Assembly (NCBI GenBank): GCA_026398615.1
Contig: JAPLSN010000042.1
Coordinates: 1 to 64,000, forward strand
Origin: Spirochaetota bacterium
Lineage (GTDB): Bacteria; Spirochaetota; Spirochaetia; Treponematales; UBA12059
Length of the DNA stretch: 64,000 nt
Reading direction: 5' to 3'
Within the stretch, counting starts at the first letter, position 1; the number at the start of each line of letters is the position of its first letter. The notes beneath the pieces are model-generated. The model saw nothing but the letters and a program-made list of their open reading frames with translations. It was not told the origin of the DNA and did no database searches. The position numbers and the translations under genes are program-made. Below are positions 1 through 8,609 of the stretch, piece by piece.

Positions 1-290
1 ATCGCTGGAAATTCTACCGGAGCGTCTTTGACCGCTTCGTCCTCCGTGCCCGCGAAAAGGTCGGCGGCAAGGTCGAAAAATATGGCTACTGGGGCATCTT
101 CGTTTTCGTGGCCTTGCCGCTACCGTTCACCGGGGCGTGGACGGGCACGCTGGGAGGCTGGGTGCTGGGAATGAGACCGGCCAGGGTCATGGCCGCGGTC
201 GCTCTCGGGGTGCTGGCGGCCGGGATCATCGTGAGCCTTGTCATCTACTTCGGCGTCGGCGCGCTGTCGTTCCTGATAAAACGGTTCTGA
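1..290 (+). CDS. C-terminal part of Sm_multidrug_ex (COG2426)-like membrane protein, 5' truncated
   Basis: The reading frame is open from base 3 at the window edge to TGA at 288-290, so only the last 95 residues are present. The pattern EKYGYWGIFVFVALPLP followed by GAWTG and a glycine-rich hydrophobic helix is typical of the COG2426 'small multi-drug export' family of integral membrane proteins. Two hydrophobic segments are visible, the last ending in a short basic tail (LIKRF). The family name is historical and transport activity is poorly established, so no substrate is assigned. It lies 17 bp upstream of the helicase start and could share its transcript. Confidence 0.75.
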   Translation, partial: RWKFYRSVFDRFVLRAREKVGGKVEKYGYWGIFVFVALPLPFTGAWTGTLGGWVLGMRPARVMAAVALGVLAAGIIVSLVIYFGVGALSFLIKRF

Positions 291-307
291 AGGGACGAAC
301 GCGCCCG

Positions 308-2353
308 ATGCACATCGATTTCAGGGCCGAACTCAATCCCGAGCAGTACGCCGCGGTTTCCTCGGTCGAAGGGCCGCTCCTCATCATAGCGGGAGCCGGC
401 TCGGGGAAGACGCGGGTGATCACCTTCAGGATCGCGTTCATGCTGGAGAAGGGAATTCCCCAATCCTCGATCCTCGCGCTCACCTTCACGAACAAGGCCG
501 CCCGGGAGATGGCCGGACGCGTCAGGGAAGTGACGAACAGGAAGCTGCAGAACCTGACCTGTTCCACGTTCCACGCCTTCGGCGTGAAAATCCTCCGGAA
601 GGAGATTGACCGGCTCGGGTGGAGGGAGAATTTTTCCATCTACGACGAAGTCGACCGGCGGGAGCTGATCAAGGAGTGCGCCCGCGAGCTCGGGTTCAAG
701 ATGGAAACCTTCGATCTCAACGCGGCGGGCATCGTCTTCTCGAACGTGAAGACGCTGCGGGCGGATTGGGCCGGGGAGAACGACCTTTACCGGAAGGTTT
801 ACGAGGAGTACGAGGCTTCCCTGAAGGCGTACAACGCGCTGGATTTCGACGACCTCATCCTCAAACCCATCGAGGTGTTCGAGCGCTTCCCCGAGGTGAG
901 GGAACTGTACCGGGAACGTTTCCGGTACATCATGATCGACGAATTCCAGGACACATCCCTGCTCCAGTACCGGATAATGAAGCTGCTCGCCGACGACAAC
1001 GTGTGCGTCGTCGGCGACGACGACCAGTCCATCTACTCGTGGCGCGGCGCCAATTATGAAAACATCATGCAGTTCGAGGCTCATTGGCCGCACCTGAAGC
1101 AGGTCATGCTCGAACGGAATTACCGTTCGACGTCGACGATCCTCGACGCGGCCAACTCGGTTATCGCGAACAACTCGAACAGGAAGCCCAAAGCGCTCTG
1201 GTCGCCCTCGGGGACCGGCACGCCCATCGAAGTGCTCGCCCCCGCCGACGAGACGGAGGAAGCCGACTTCATCGCCAGGACCATCAAGGCCGTGCGCGTC
1301 AGGGAGAGCGTGCCCTTCAAGGAATTCGGCGTCCTCGTCCGCATCAACTCGCTCACCAGGTGGATAGAGGAAGCCTTCCTTGCGCAGGGCGTACCGTACC
1401 GGGTTTCCGGCGGCAACAGTTTCTTCCAGCGCAAGGAGATTAAGGACATTGTCTCGTACCTCCGGGTGGCGGCCAATCCGGACGACGACATGAACCTCAT
1501 CCGGATCGTCAACGTTCCGAGGCGGGGCCTGGGGCGCAGGACGCTCGAACGGCTCACCGAGATCGCCCGTTCAGGCGACCTGTCCCTCCGCAGGGCGATG
1601 GAGGCGGTCCGCGACGATCCCTTCGTCGAGTTCCCGGAAAAGTCCCGAGGCGACGTGGCGGTCTTCCTCGAACTCGTCGACGAGCTGCGCGAGGAGCTCC
1701 TCGGTCGGAGGAACCTGGCTGCCAAGGTGCGCAAGATGGTCGACACCATCGACTACTGGAGCTATCTCGTCACGGAGAACCCGAACAACGAGAAGGTGGC
1801 CACGTGGAAGCTCCGCAACATCGAGAGCCTCGTACGATCAATCGACCTGTGGGAGAAGGATCCGGACACGATCGATCCGTCGCTCTACGACTGGCTCAAC
1901 CGGATATCGCTCATCACGAGGGACGACGTCGACGACGAGGAGGATTCCGGCAAGGTCAACCTCATGACCATCCATGCCGCGAAGGGGCTCGAATACAACG
2001 TCGTGTTCATCGCCGGCTGCGAGGACGGGATCATCCCGCACGCCAGGTCCCTCGAGGAGGGGGAGGGGAACATCGAAGAGGAGCGTCGGCTTTTCTACGT
2101 GGCGATCACGAGGGCCAAGAAGAAGCTCTTCATAACGACCTGCGCCAGGCGGCGCAGGCAGAACCAGGTGATCGAGTGCGTGCCGTCTCCCTTCCTGTCG
2201 GAAATACCGGAGCACCTCTTGGCGTGGACGGGGTGCGACGGGGACGCGACGGAGGAGCAGGTTTTCGACGTCTTTTCGAAGATGAAGAAGCTGTTCACCG
2301 CTTCCGATGCGCCGGTTGGACAGTCGGCGCCGGGAGTTCAGAAGAACTTGTAG
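308..2353 (+). CDS. UvrD/Rep/PcrA-family superfamily I DNA helicase
   Basis: An ATP-dependent 3'-5' DNA helicase of 681 residues, matching the usual length of Rep/PcrA. Motif I is GAGSGKT near the N-terminus, followed by ALTFTNKAAREM (Ia), IMIDEFQDTS (II), GDDDQSIYSWRGA (III), LERNYRST (IV), TIHAAKGLEYNVVF (V) and FYVAITRAKK (VI). All SF1A motifs are intact. The frame is open upstream to 137, but ATG 308 is chosen because the family N-terminus (LNPEQ) begins there and an AAGGGA-type ribosome-binding site precedes it. Expected roles are replication restart and repair; UvrD, Rep and PcrA cannot be told apart from this view, so no symbol is given. The 3' end overlaps the opposing TPR gene by 16 bp. 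Confidence 0.95.
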   Translation: MHIDFRAELNPEQYAAVSSVEGPLLIIAGAGSGKTRVITFRIAFMLEKGIPQSSILALTFTNKAAREMAGRVREVTNRKLQNLTCSTFHAFGVKILRKEIDRLGWRENFSIYDEVDRRELIKECARELGFKMETFDLNAAGIVFSNVKTLRADWAGENDLYRKVYEEYEASLKAYNALDFDDLILKPIEVFERFPEVRELYRERFRYIMIDEFQDTSLLQYRIMKLLADDNVCVVGDDDQSIYSWRGANYENIMQFEAHWPHLKQVMLERNYRSTSTILDAANSVIANNSNRKPKALWSPSGTGTPIEVLAPADETEEADFIARTIKAVRVRESVPFKEFGVLVRINSLTRWIEEAFLAQGVPYRVSGGNSFFQRKEIKDIVSYLRVAANPDDDMNLIRIVNVPRRGLGRRTLERLTEIARSGDLSLRRAMEAVRDDPFVEFPEKSRGDVAVFLELVDELREELLGRRNLAAKVRKMVDTIDYWSYLVTENPNNEKVATWKLRNIESLVRSIDLWEKDPDTIDPSLYDWLNRISLITRDDVDDEEDSGKVNLMTIHAAKGLEYNVVFIAGCEDGIIPHARSLEEGEGNIEEERRLFYVAITRAKKKLFITTCARRRRQNQVIECVPSPFLSEIPEHLLAWTGCDGDATEEQVFDVFSKMKKLFTASDAPVGQSAPGVQKNL

Positions 2354-5277
2354 CGGCGGGCCGCCTCGAGAAGCTTGAGCGACCAGATGTTCTTTTCGTG
2401 GAATGAAGCCTTGAGGGCATGATCGTCGATCCTGCTCGAACGTTCCTGGAAATGCCGGTAGGCCCGGCTCAAAACGGTGACACGATCGATCGGAGGCGCC
2501 GTCAATGTTTCCAGGATGAGGAAGCAGAACAGGTAGTACTGCATGGAGAAAGGGTTGTTCTCGGCAATCCGCTCTTCCCGTGTCATCGCGAAGAGGGCGC
2601 GCGCGCAATCCGGATCGGATTCAGCCATGCCTTTCGCGAACAGGGTGCAGGCTTTCGAATAATCCGCGTCGATGGACTCAGGCTGGGAGAAACCCGGGCC
2701 CCGGTTTTCGATGGTCATGAAACCGGAGTCCCACGAGATACGCTCCGCGCTCACGAACGCCTTGGTTTCCGGACGATTGACGAGCGAGAGCATTTCAGAT
2801 GCTCCAGCGAAATCGCCCCTGATGAGCCGCAGCTCCCCCCTGAAGAACGCGGCTTCGCCGTCTCCGGCCACGCCGCTACCGGCCACGCCGCTACCGGCGA
2901 GGTTCGCCAGCAGGCGGTCGGCCGATTCCGACATGCCGGCGTACGCCTCCGCCCTCGCCGTCCAGACCAGGCAACGGCGCTCCGCCCCAGCCAGCCCGTA
3001 CACGCGGGCGGTGCAGCGCGCCTCCGAAAACCGCGCGATGGCTTCGGCATATTCGCCGGCTTCGAAATGCACCCGTCCCTTGAAGAAATCCAGCCAGCCT
3101 TCCCAGTCTTTCCGGCAGACGGCGCGCGAAGAGGCCAGTGCCGCATCCGCGTGCCTGATCGCCCGGGATAATTCGCCGCGTATGAAATGCGTGCACGCGG
3201 AGTACCAAGATGATACCATGCGTTCGTAATCCTGGTGCGAGGACTCGGCCACGTCGCAGGAACTGGAGAAGTAGTCAGCGGCTTCTATCGCGTGTTCCTG
3301 GGCGAGCGCGCCGAGACCCAGCATCCTGAGGGCGAAGGATTCCGCCCTCGGGGAATCGGCATGCCGGAAATGGAGCAGGGCGCGCTTCGCGTCGTCGGCC
3401 GCTGCCACTGGGTCCTTCCTCGCGTATTCCACGTCCGAACGCATGAGCGCGAGGACGCCGGCGCCGAATTCGCGCTCGGCCTTGCCTGCTTCGGCATGTG
3501 CCAGGGCGGATTCGCATGCGTCGCGGTCGGAACTTTCGAGGGCAGCCGCGATGGCCCGGACAGAGTATGGATCGAAGGACAGCCCGGGGAAATCGACGTT
3601 TTCCCCCGTTGTCGCCGGGGCGCCGGTTGTGCCGTCGTCGGGAGGATCGAGGAACGCGTCGTCGAGCGCGCAGTCGAGGGCGAATCGGTTTTCCCCGGCA
3701 CCACCCGAAGGGGAATCCCCCAGCGTAGCCTCGAGGAGACCGAGCGAAGGGACCAACCGTCGTTTGCGATAGAGCCCGATCATGCAGGCCGACAGCGCGT
3801 CATCTATGGCCCGTCGTCCGGCCGCGGATCTCGGGGGAAAATCCCCGGGCAGGAGCGGGAAGGCCGCCGTGTTCTTTTCCCGGTCCAGGAATCCGTGGTC
3901 GCGCAGGATCCGCGCAAGCAGAGCGGCCCCATCGGGCAGAAGCCCGAGCCCGGTCAGGAAATCTGAAAACTGCGATCCCGAAAGGATGTTCTCGGCCCGT
4001 CCCGCCGCGTACAGGAGGAGGTCGGCTTCGACCGGGAGCAGCTCCAGGACCTGGATGCGGACCGGCGCCCGCGACACCGCTGACTTTTTCCTTCCCCTTT
4101 TCCAGAGCAGGACGCGCTTGAACAGATCGAGCGGCGAACCTGAGCTCAATTTCCAGAGCTGTTCGAGGGGTATGGCATTTTCCACGGATCCAGCGGCGTC
4201 GCGGTAGTCCCCGGAGCCGCTCGGTCCGACTTCGATGATGCGCATGTCGAATTTTCGCCACACTTCCGGGGGCGGTTCTTCAGACGCGCACACCAGGCAG
4301 ATATCTTCGTCACCCTGCACGAGCCGTCCTATGAAGTCGATGCTCTCCGGTGAAAAACGGTGAAGGTTCCTGAAGGCGATGACGGCGGGAATGCCGTTCC
4401 CGGCGAGCTTGCGCGCGTGGACGCGAACGCAGAGCGTCAGGTACATGATGACGCCTTTGCGGATTCGTTCCGAGATGAACGTCTTGTAGGGGTTGTCGGC
4501 CAATGCTTCGAAGGCCGGCCTTGTCCTGTCGAGCAGCGTTTTTTCGTGGCTTCCGAGGTACGCGTCGATGTCCGCGCGCGCCGGCACGATGCTGGAATCG
4601 AAAAACGCCTCGTAAGGGCGGGCATTCATGACGCCGGCGGTAAGTATCGGGAATCCGTCGGGCGAATACCCAAGTTCCGAAAAAGCTTCACGGAGCGGGG
4701 CCGACAACTCCCCCTGCGGCGGGTAGCGGACGAACACGAGCCGGACGCCATCGATCGTGAAAGCGTCTCCGAAGGCATCGGCGAGCGCGGAGATGTCGTC
4801 CTTTCGCAGGGTAAAATCGAGTGCAGGCGGTACCGGTTCCGCGGTCCGATAGGAAGACCCCATGAAACGCAGCTCCGCTCCCTTGCCCTCGACGATCACG
4901 TACGGGGCCAGGATTTCAGCGGCATCTTTCGAAAGCCAGGCGGAGTTGTCCGGGGGAATGGCGCACCACTGCTTCCGGAGCGCCCCAACGATCGATTCCG
5001 TATCGTTCCCGCGGTGGGCGAGGATGGCGTACCCCATGAGGGCGTCGTCCAGGCCAGAGAGGTAGTCCGAGAACGCCGAAATCGCCTCGATGCACTGGAA
5101 GCGGTGAAAAAGGTTGCCCTCGTCGAAGGACGCGGTGAACGGGTCCTCCCGACCGAATACCGTCGCGTCGTAGCGTGCCGCGATGGTGCGGAGATTTCCG
5201 ACGAGGCAGGCGGCGGTTTCACCGTCTATTAGCCTGGCTTGGGGGAAAAAATCTATTTTCACGAACAGTACTATCAT
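2338..5277 (-). CDS. Large TPR protein with degenerate N-terminal cyclase/ATPase-like region
   Basis: Function unknown. The N-terminal ~150 residues (starting MIVLFVKIDFFPQARL) look like a worn nucleotide-cyclase-like fold. The middle, with AVIAFRNLHRFSPESIDFI and a preceding RTRPAFEALADN segment, recalls the AAA/NTPase core of cyclase- or LuxR-linked STAND proteins, but no Walker A (GxxxxGKT) is seen. The C-terminal half is alpha-helical TPR (for example SWYSACTHFIRGELSRAIRHADAAL). ATG 5277 gives 979 residues; an in-frame GTG at 5313 is an alternative. A 15-bp tandem repeat at 2864-2893 encodes SGVAG twice in a loop. No signal peptide is seen. A role as a TPR scaffold or regulator is inference only. 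Confidence 0.8.
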   Translation of the reverse strand: MIVLFVKIDFFPQARLIDGETAACLVGNLRTIAARYDATVFGREDPFTASFDEGNLFHRFQCIEAISAFSDYLSGLDDALMGYAILAHRGNDTESIVGALRKQWCAIPPDNSAWLSKDAAEILAPYVIVEGKGAELRFMGSSYRTAEPVPPALDFTLRKDDISALADAFGDAFTIDGVRLVFVRYPPQGELSAPLREAFSELGYSPDGFPILTAGVMNARPYEAFFDSSIVPARADIDAYLGSHEKTLLDRTRPAFEALADNPYKTFISERIRKGVIMYLTLCVRVHARKLAGNGIPAVIAFRNLHRFSPESIDFIGRLVQGDEDICLVCASEEPPPEVWRKFDMRIIEVGPSGSGDYRDAAGSVENAIPLEQLWKLSSGSPLDLFKRVLLWKRGRKKSAVSRAPVRIQVLELLPVEADLLLYAAGRAENILSGSQFSDFLTGLGLLPDGAALLARILRDHGFLDREKNTAAFPLLPGDFPPRSAAGRRAIDDALSACMIGLYRKRRLVPSLGLLEATLGDSPSGGAGENRFALDCALDDAFLDPPDDGTTGAPATTGENVDFPGLSFDPYSVRAIAAALESSDRDACESALAHAEAGKAEREFGAGVLALMRSDVEYARKDPVAAADDAKRALLHFRHADSPRAESFALRMLGLGALAQEHAIEAADYFSSSCDVAESSHQDYERMVSSWYSACTHFIRGELSRAIRHADAALASSRAVCRKDWEGWLDFFKGRVHFEAGEYAEAIARFSEARCTARVYGLAGAERRCLVWTARAEAYAGMSESADRLLANLAGSGVAGSGVAGDGEAAFFRGELRLIRGDFAGASEMLSLVNRPETKAFVSAERISWDSGFMTIENRGPGFSQPESIDADYSKACTLFAKGMAESDPDCARALFAMTREERIAENNPFSMQYYLFCFLILETLTAPPIDRVTVLSRAYRHFQERSSRIDDHALKASFHEKNIWSLKLLEAARRYKFF
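2864..2893 (-). repeat. 15-bp tandem repeat within TPR gene (SGVAG)
   Basis: Two exact copies of a 15-bp unit (ccggccacgccgcta on the plus strand) lie at 2864-2878 and 2879-2893, followed by a partial copy. They keep the reading frame and encode a Gly/Val/Ala/Ser linker between TPR helices. Such an array could change length by slippage without breaking the gene. Confidence 0.8.
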
Positions 5278-5684
5278 CGTGCCGTCAATCCTGTCGTTCC
5301 CGCGCCGGACCACTCCGATCGACGGCCTCCCGAATCGGGCTGGGAATCTACCCTATTCAATATCACATGTCGCGGAATCGCGGCAATCATGCGCAAGCAG
5401 AACAGGTGCATCCAGCCTTCCCGCCGCCTTGTACTAGATTATCGGCGCATCGGCGATCCGGCTTGCCGTCCCTTTTCACTTCGGCCTCGGGAAACGGGAG
5501 ACGGGGCTCAGGCCGGTTTCCCGCTTGACGGTGGGAAATGCGGGTGTTAAACTGGTTTACCAGGTCCAGGTTTAGGTAGCCCTTCGGATTGCATCGGGTC
5601 CGTTCACTGAAATCCGGGCGACAGGGATTATCCGCGGTACACTGCGTTCCGATAGTATACGCATACCATACACAAGGGTTCGAG
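5278..5684. other. Divergent intergenic region (about 400 bp)
   Basis: This is the only stretch over 300 bp without a gene. It separates the minus-strand TPR gene from the plus-strand phosphatase gene. It contains one reasonable plus-strand promoter (5525-5553) and an AT-richer patch at 5651-5672 just before the phosphatase ribosome-binding site. No convincing short ORF, RNA gene, terminator or long repeat was seen. Promoter elements for the minus-strand gene could not be identified with confidence. Confidence 0.6.
5525..5553 (+). promoter_or_regulatory. Candidate sigma-70-type promoter for the rsbU-like operon
   Basis: TTGACG (5525-5530), a 17-bp spacer and TAAACT (5548-5553) match the consensus at 5/6 and 4/6 positions. 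It lies about 130 bp upstream of the phosphatase ATG, in the divergent intergenic region. Seen directly; activity is inferred. Confidence 0.45.
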
Positions 5685-7631
5685 ATGAACGTTCAGACCA
5701 TCGCGCAGATAATTCAATCCCCGCTTCCCATAAAACTGTTTCTCGAAATCGGTTTCGTCATAATATTCGCCTCCTTGCGCAAGAAGGATACGGAAGGTTA
5801 CGTCAACGGGTTCATCGCGGCGGTGCTCCTTGCCGTCGTCCGCGATGCCCTGTTCGCGCTGTTTCCCCTGCCTGAGATCTGTTTCATTTCGGATATCTTC
5901 CTCGCGTCGCTCGCCCTGTTCCTGTTCATCGCCCCGTACGGCTCCACGCTTACGCTCGTCCTCGCGATGTCGGTCAACCTGGGTTTTGCCATCCTCTACA
6001 CCGTCGATTCCGTCATCGTCTTCATGCCGGACGTGCCGGACGTTTTCTTCAACAGCTTCCTCGTCCTGGACGTGATCGCACTGGCGGCGTTTTCCTTCAT
6101 CAAGCGGAAGGACGCGGAGACGACCACGCAGCTGGTCCTGGCCGGAAGTTACGTGTCCGTTTCCGTCATCTTCGCGGCTTACGCGGTGACGGTCATATGG
6201 GCCGGATACCGGAACGTCTACCTGCAGACCTTCGCCGTACCGGCATTCTACGGCTGGTTTCTCGTGATCGGCCTGCGATACTTCAAGGTTCTCGATACGC
6301 AGATAATCCAGGCTTCCGATTATTACGAGAGTTCCATCAACTCCCTGTACAACCTGATGCTGAGCACGGGCACCGCGCTCAAGGAGTCGTTCGCCATGGA
6401 CGACATCCTGGACAGCATGAATGCCGCCATCATGGGGGAGACTGGCGCCACCGGCGGCATCGTCTTCCTCTACGACGAGTTCGAAGACGTGATACACGTC
6501 AAGTCGCTCAGGGGAGTATTTCCGGCGCCGTTCGCGCTCCCGGAAAACCTGCCGCGCAAGCCCAACCGCATCGAATCCTACATGAAGCACCTCCAGCTCA
6601 AGCCCGGCGAGACGATCTTCGGCGAGGTGGCGCATACGGGGAAGCAGATATTCATTCCAGAGACGAATAAGGATCCGCGAATTGCGGACAACGGCGAAGA
6701 TGAAAGCCTCAGGCTTTCATCCCTCATCGTCGTGCCCCTCATGGTCGAGGATCGCATCATCGGCGTGCTCTCCATCGCAAAATCCGGACTGCACGAGGAA
6801 TTCAGCGAGATGGATTTCGACCGCGCCAAGGTACTCGCCAACTTCGGGACCCTCGCCGTCAGCAATTTCTTCTCCTTCATGGAAGCGAGGGAACGGACAG
6901 TCATCGACAAGAGCGCAGGAATCGCCGCGGAGATACAGAAAACCATCATACCCAAGAAGCTTCCCGACTTCACGAACGTCTCCTTCGGCGCGTACACGAC
7001 GCCCGCCAAGGGCGTTTCCGGGGACTACTACGACGTCATACAGACGAGGAAGGACCGTGTCGTACTCGCCATCGGCGACGTGGCGGGCAAGGGAGTCTCG
7101 GCCGCGCTCATCATGGTCATGGTCCGTTCCATACTTCACCTGGTGACAAACACGGACAGGGACGTCAGGACCATGCTCGGCTGGGTCAACCGAGGCATCA
7201 CGGGCAAGATAGACATAGATTCGTACGCCACCGTCGGGCTGCTTTCCGTCAATGTCGAATCGGGCGAAGTGGAATACGCCAATGCCAACCACCTGCCGAT
7301 CCTCATCTTCCGGAAGGGCATGGATACCATCGAGACGGTGGAAATCAAGAGTCTTCCGATCGGCGTTGAAAAACAGACCGAGTACGTCAAGAAGGTTTTC
7401 AGGCTCGAACCCGGGGATGTCGTCGTCCTTTATACCGACGGAGTCCTGGAATCCATGAATTCACAGGGAAAGCAGTACGGAAGGAAGAATCTCGGGGACA
7501 TCGTAGCTCAGTACCACGCCCTCTCGGCGAAAGACATAACCGGCAAGATCAAGAACGACCTGGACGCGTTCGTAGGCTCGTCGCGCCAGCATGACGACCA
7601 GACCGTGCTCGTCATGAAGATGAAGCAATAG
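5685..7631 (+). CDS. 7TM-GAF-PP2C (RsbU/SpoIIE-type) serine phosphatase
   Basis: A 648-residue membrane-anchored PP2C phosphatase. Residues ~5-205 hold about seven hydrophobic helices, ~235-400 a GAF domain (GETIFGEVAHTGKQIFIP, then LSSLIVVPLMVEDRIIGVLSI), and ~420-648 a SpoIIE/RsbU catalytic domain with metal-binding motifs GVSGDYYDV, IGDVAGKGVSAAL, LYTDGVLES and HDDQTVLVM. ATG 5685 is preceded by AAGGG at 5674-5678; the longer frame from 5589 has no such support. It heads a three-gene unit with a STAS antagonist (7649) and a GHKL kinase (7992), so it most likely dephosphorylates the STAS protein in response to a signal sensed by the 7TM or GAF part. The signal is unknown. Confidence 0.93.
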   Translation: MNVQTIAQIIQSPLPIKLFLEIGFVIIFASLRKKDTEGYVNGFIAAVLLAVVRDALFALFPLPEICFISDIFLASLALFLFIAPYGSTLTLVLAMSVNLGFAILYTVDSVIVFMPDVPDVFFNSFLVLDVIALAAFSFIKRKDAETTTQLVLAGSYVSVSVIFAAYAVTVIWAGYRNVYLQTFAVPAFYGWFLVIGLRYFKVLDTQIIQASDYYESSINSLYNLMLSTGTALKESFAMDDILDSMNAAIMGETGATGGIVFLYDEFEDVIHVKSLRGVFPAPFALPENLPRKPNRIESYMKHLQLKPGETIFGEVAHTGKQIFIPETNKDPRIADNGEDESLRLSSLIVVPLMVEDRIIGVLSIAKSGLHEEFSEMDFDRAKVLANFGTLAVSNFFSFMEARERTVIDKSAGIAAEIQKTIIPKKLPDFTNVSFGAYTTPAKGVSGDYYDVIQTRKDRVVLAIGDVAGKGVSAALIMVMVRSILHLVTNTDRDVRTMLGWVNRGITGKIDIDSYATVGLLSVNVESGEVEYANANHLPILIFRKGMDTIETVEIKSLPIGVEKQTEYVKKVFRLEPGDVVVLYTDGVLESMNSQGKQYGRKNLGDIVAQYHALSAKDITGKIKNDLDAFVGSSRQHDDQTVLVMKMKQ

Positions 7632-7648
7632 GGGAAGGAGCGGCCAGC

Positions 7649-7987
7649 ATGGAACTGAAGATCCGAAAAAACGGCAATAACTACATAATCGACGTCAACG
7701 GGGAGATGGATCTCTACAATTCTTACAAGCTCAAGGAGCTCGTGATGAAGATGCTGGAGAAAAAGGTTGAAAAGTTCATCATCAACCTGGAGAATGTCGA
7801 TTACATCGACTCGAGCGGGATAGGCGCACTGATCTATATCTGCTCGACCATCAAGAAGATGAACTTCAGGCTGATCATCACGAACATCCACGGATCAGTC
7901 AAGAAGGTCATCGAGCTCACCAAACTGATGGGTTATTTTCCGATAACCAACAGTATCGACGAAGCCATACTGCAGATGGAAGAGTGA
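7649..7987 (+). CDS. STAS-domain anti-sigma factor antagonist (RsbV/SpoIIAA-like)
   Basis: A single STAS domain of 112 residues, the normal size for RsbV/SpoIIAA. The phosphorylation site is visible as YIDSSGIGAL, where the serine after Asp is the usual kinase target. An excellent AAGGAG (7635-7640) precedes the ATG. It sits 17 bp after the PP2C phosphatase and 4 bp before a GHKL-type kinase, forming the classic phosphatase/antagonist/kinase set. In such modules the unphosphorylated STAS protein binds the kinase/anti-sigma factor and frees its target. No sigma factor is encoded next to the module, so the output partner is unknown. Confidence 0.95.
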   Translation: MELKIRKNGNNYIIDVNGEMDLYNSYKLKELVMKMLEKKVEKFIINLENVDYIDSSGIGALIYICSTIKKMNFRLIITNIHGSVKKVIELTKLMGYFPITNSIDEAILQMEE

Positions 7988-7991
7988 AGCC

Positions 7992-8540
7992 ATGGAAAAC
8001 TACCTCAACCAGATCAAGCAAATCGTCGTCGAGGATAATAGCGCCCTTTTCGATACGACGAACATGTTCTACAAGGAATTCCCCTCCGATTACCGACAGA
8101 TCCGCTACTTTACCCTGCTGATCGTCCAGTCGGCGCCGCTCGAGATCAAGGAGATCAACCTCCTCGAACAGCAGATCAGCGAGATCATCAAGAACGCGGT
8201 CAAGCACGGGAACAAGTGCAGACCGGAGAAGAAGGTACGGGTCTGGTACTCGTTCAGCCCGACGCACGCCCACCTCATCGTCCAGGACGAAGGCGACGGA
8301 TTCAAGGACCTGGAGAAGTGGAACGACTTCAACCGCAAGCGCCTCGAACTCCTCGCAGAACAGAAATACGACGAGTTGACCGATTTCGTTTCCTTCCGCA
8401 CAGCCAAGAGCGATGACAACGACGGCGGCAACGCGCTCTTCGCCGCCCTCGAATACTGGAACGGCGGGGTCGTCTACAACAACAAGCGCAACGGGGTTGC
8501 CGTGCTCAAGAAATTCCAGCAGAAGCGTCACGGGGGTTGA
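7992..8540 (+). CDS. RsbW-like GHKL ATP-binding serine kinase / anti-sigma factor
   Basis: 182 residues with a Bergerat ATP-binding fold: N-box EQQISEIIKNAVKHGN (Glu and Asn conserved), G1 box QDEGDGF, and a glycine-rich stretch DDNDGGNALFAAL in the ATP-lid/G2 position. An insertion of about 30 charged residues (KDLEKWNDFNRKRLELLAEQ) between G1 and G2 is longer than in compact RsbW proteins. It follows the STAS gene by 4 bp. The expected role is to phosphorylate the STAS serine and sequester a sigma factor or another regulator. Which target it binds cannot be told from sequence. Confidence 0.9.
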   Translation: MENYLNQIKQIVVEDNSALFDTTNMFYKEFPSDYRQIRYFTLLIVQSAPLEIKEINLLEQQISEIIKNAVKHGNKCRPEKKVRVWYSFSPTHAHLIVQDEGDGFKDLEKWNDFNRKRLELLAEQKYDELTDFVSFRTAKSDDNDGGNALFAALEYWNGGVVYNNKRNGVAVLKKFQQKRHGG

Positions 8541-8565
8541 AAACGCATCCGTCCGCCAGCTGACG

Positions 8566-8603
8566 ACGGGAAAGGCCGTCTTCCCGGAGGGCGGTTTTCC
8601 CGT
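8566..8603. terminator. Candidate bidirectional terminator between convergent genes
   Basis: ACGGGAAA (8566-8573) is exactly complementary to TTTCCCGT (8596-8603), enclosing a 22-nt GC-rich loop. It lies in the 69-bp gap between the plus-strand kinase (ends 8540) and the minus-strand PilZ gene (ends 8610). It is followed by only a weak T-rich tract, so efficiency is uncertain. Confidence 0.4.
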
Positions 8604-8609
8604 GCTTTC

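Noticed and set aside
5278-5684. Riboswitch in the longest intergenic region
   Set aside because: No recognisable aptamer core or long-range helix was found; only scattered short complementarities expected in GC-rich DNA.
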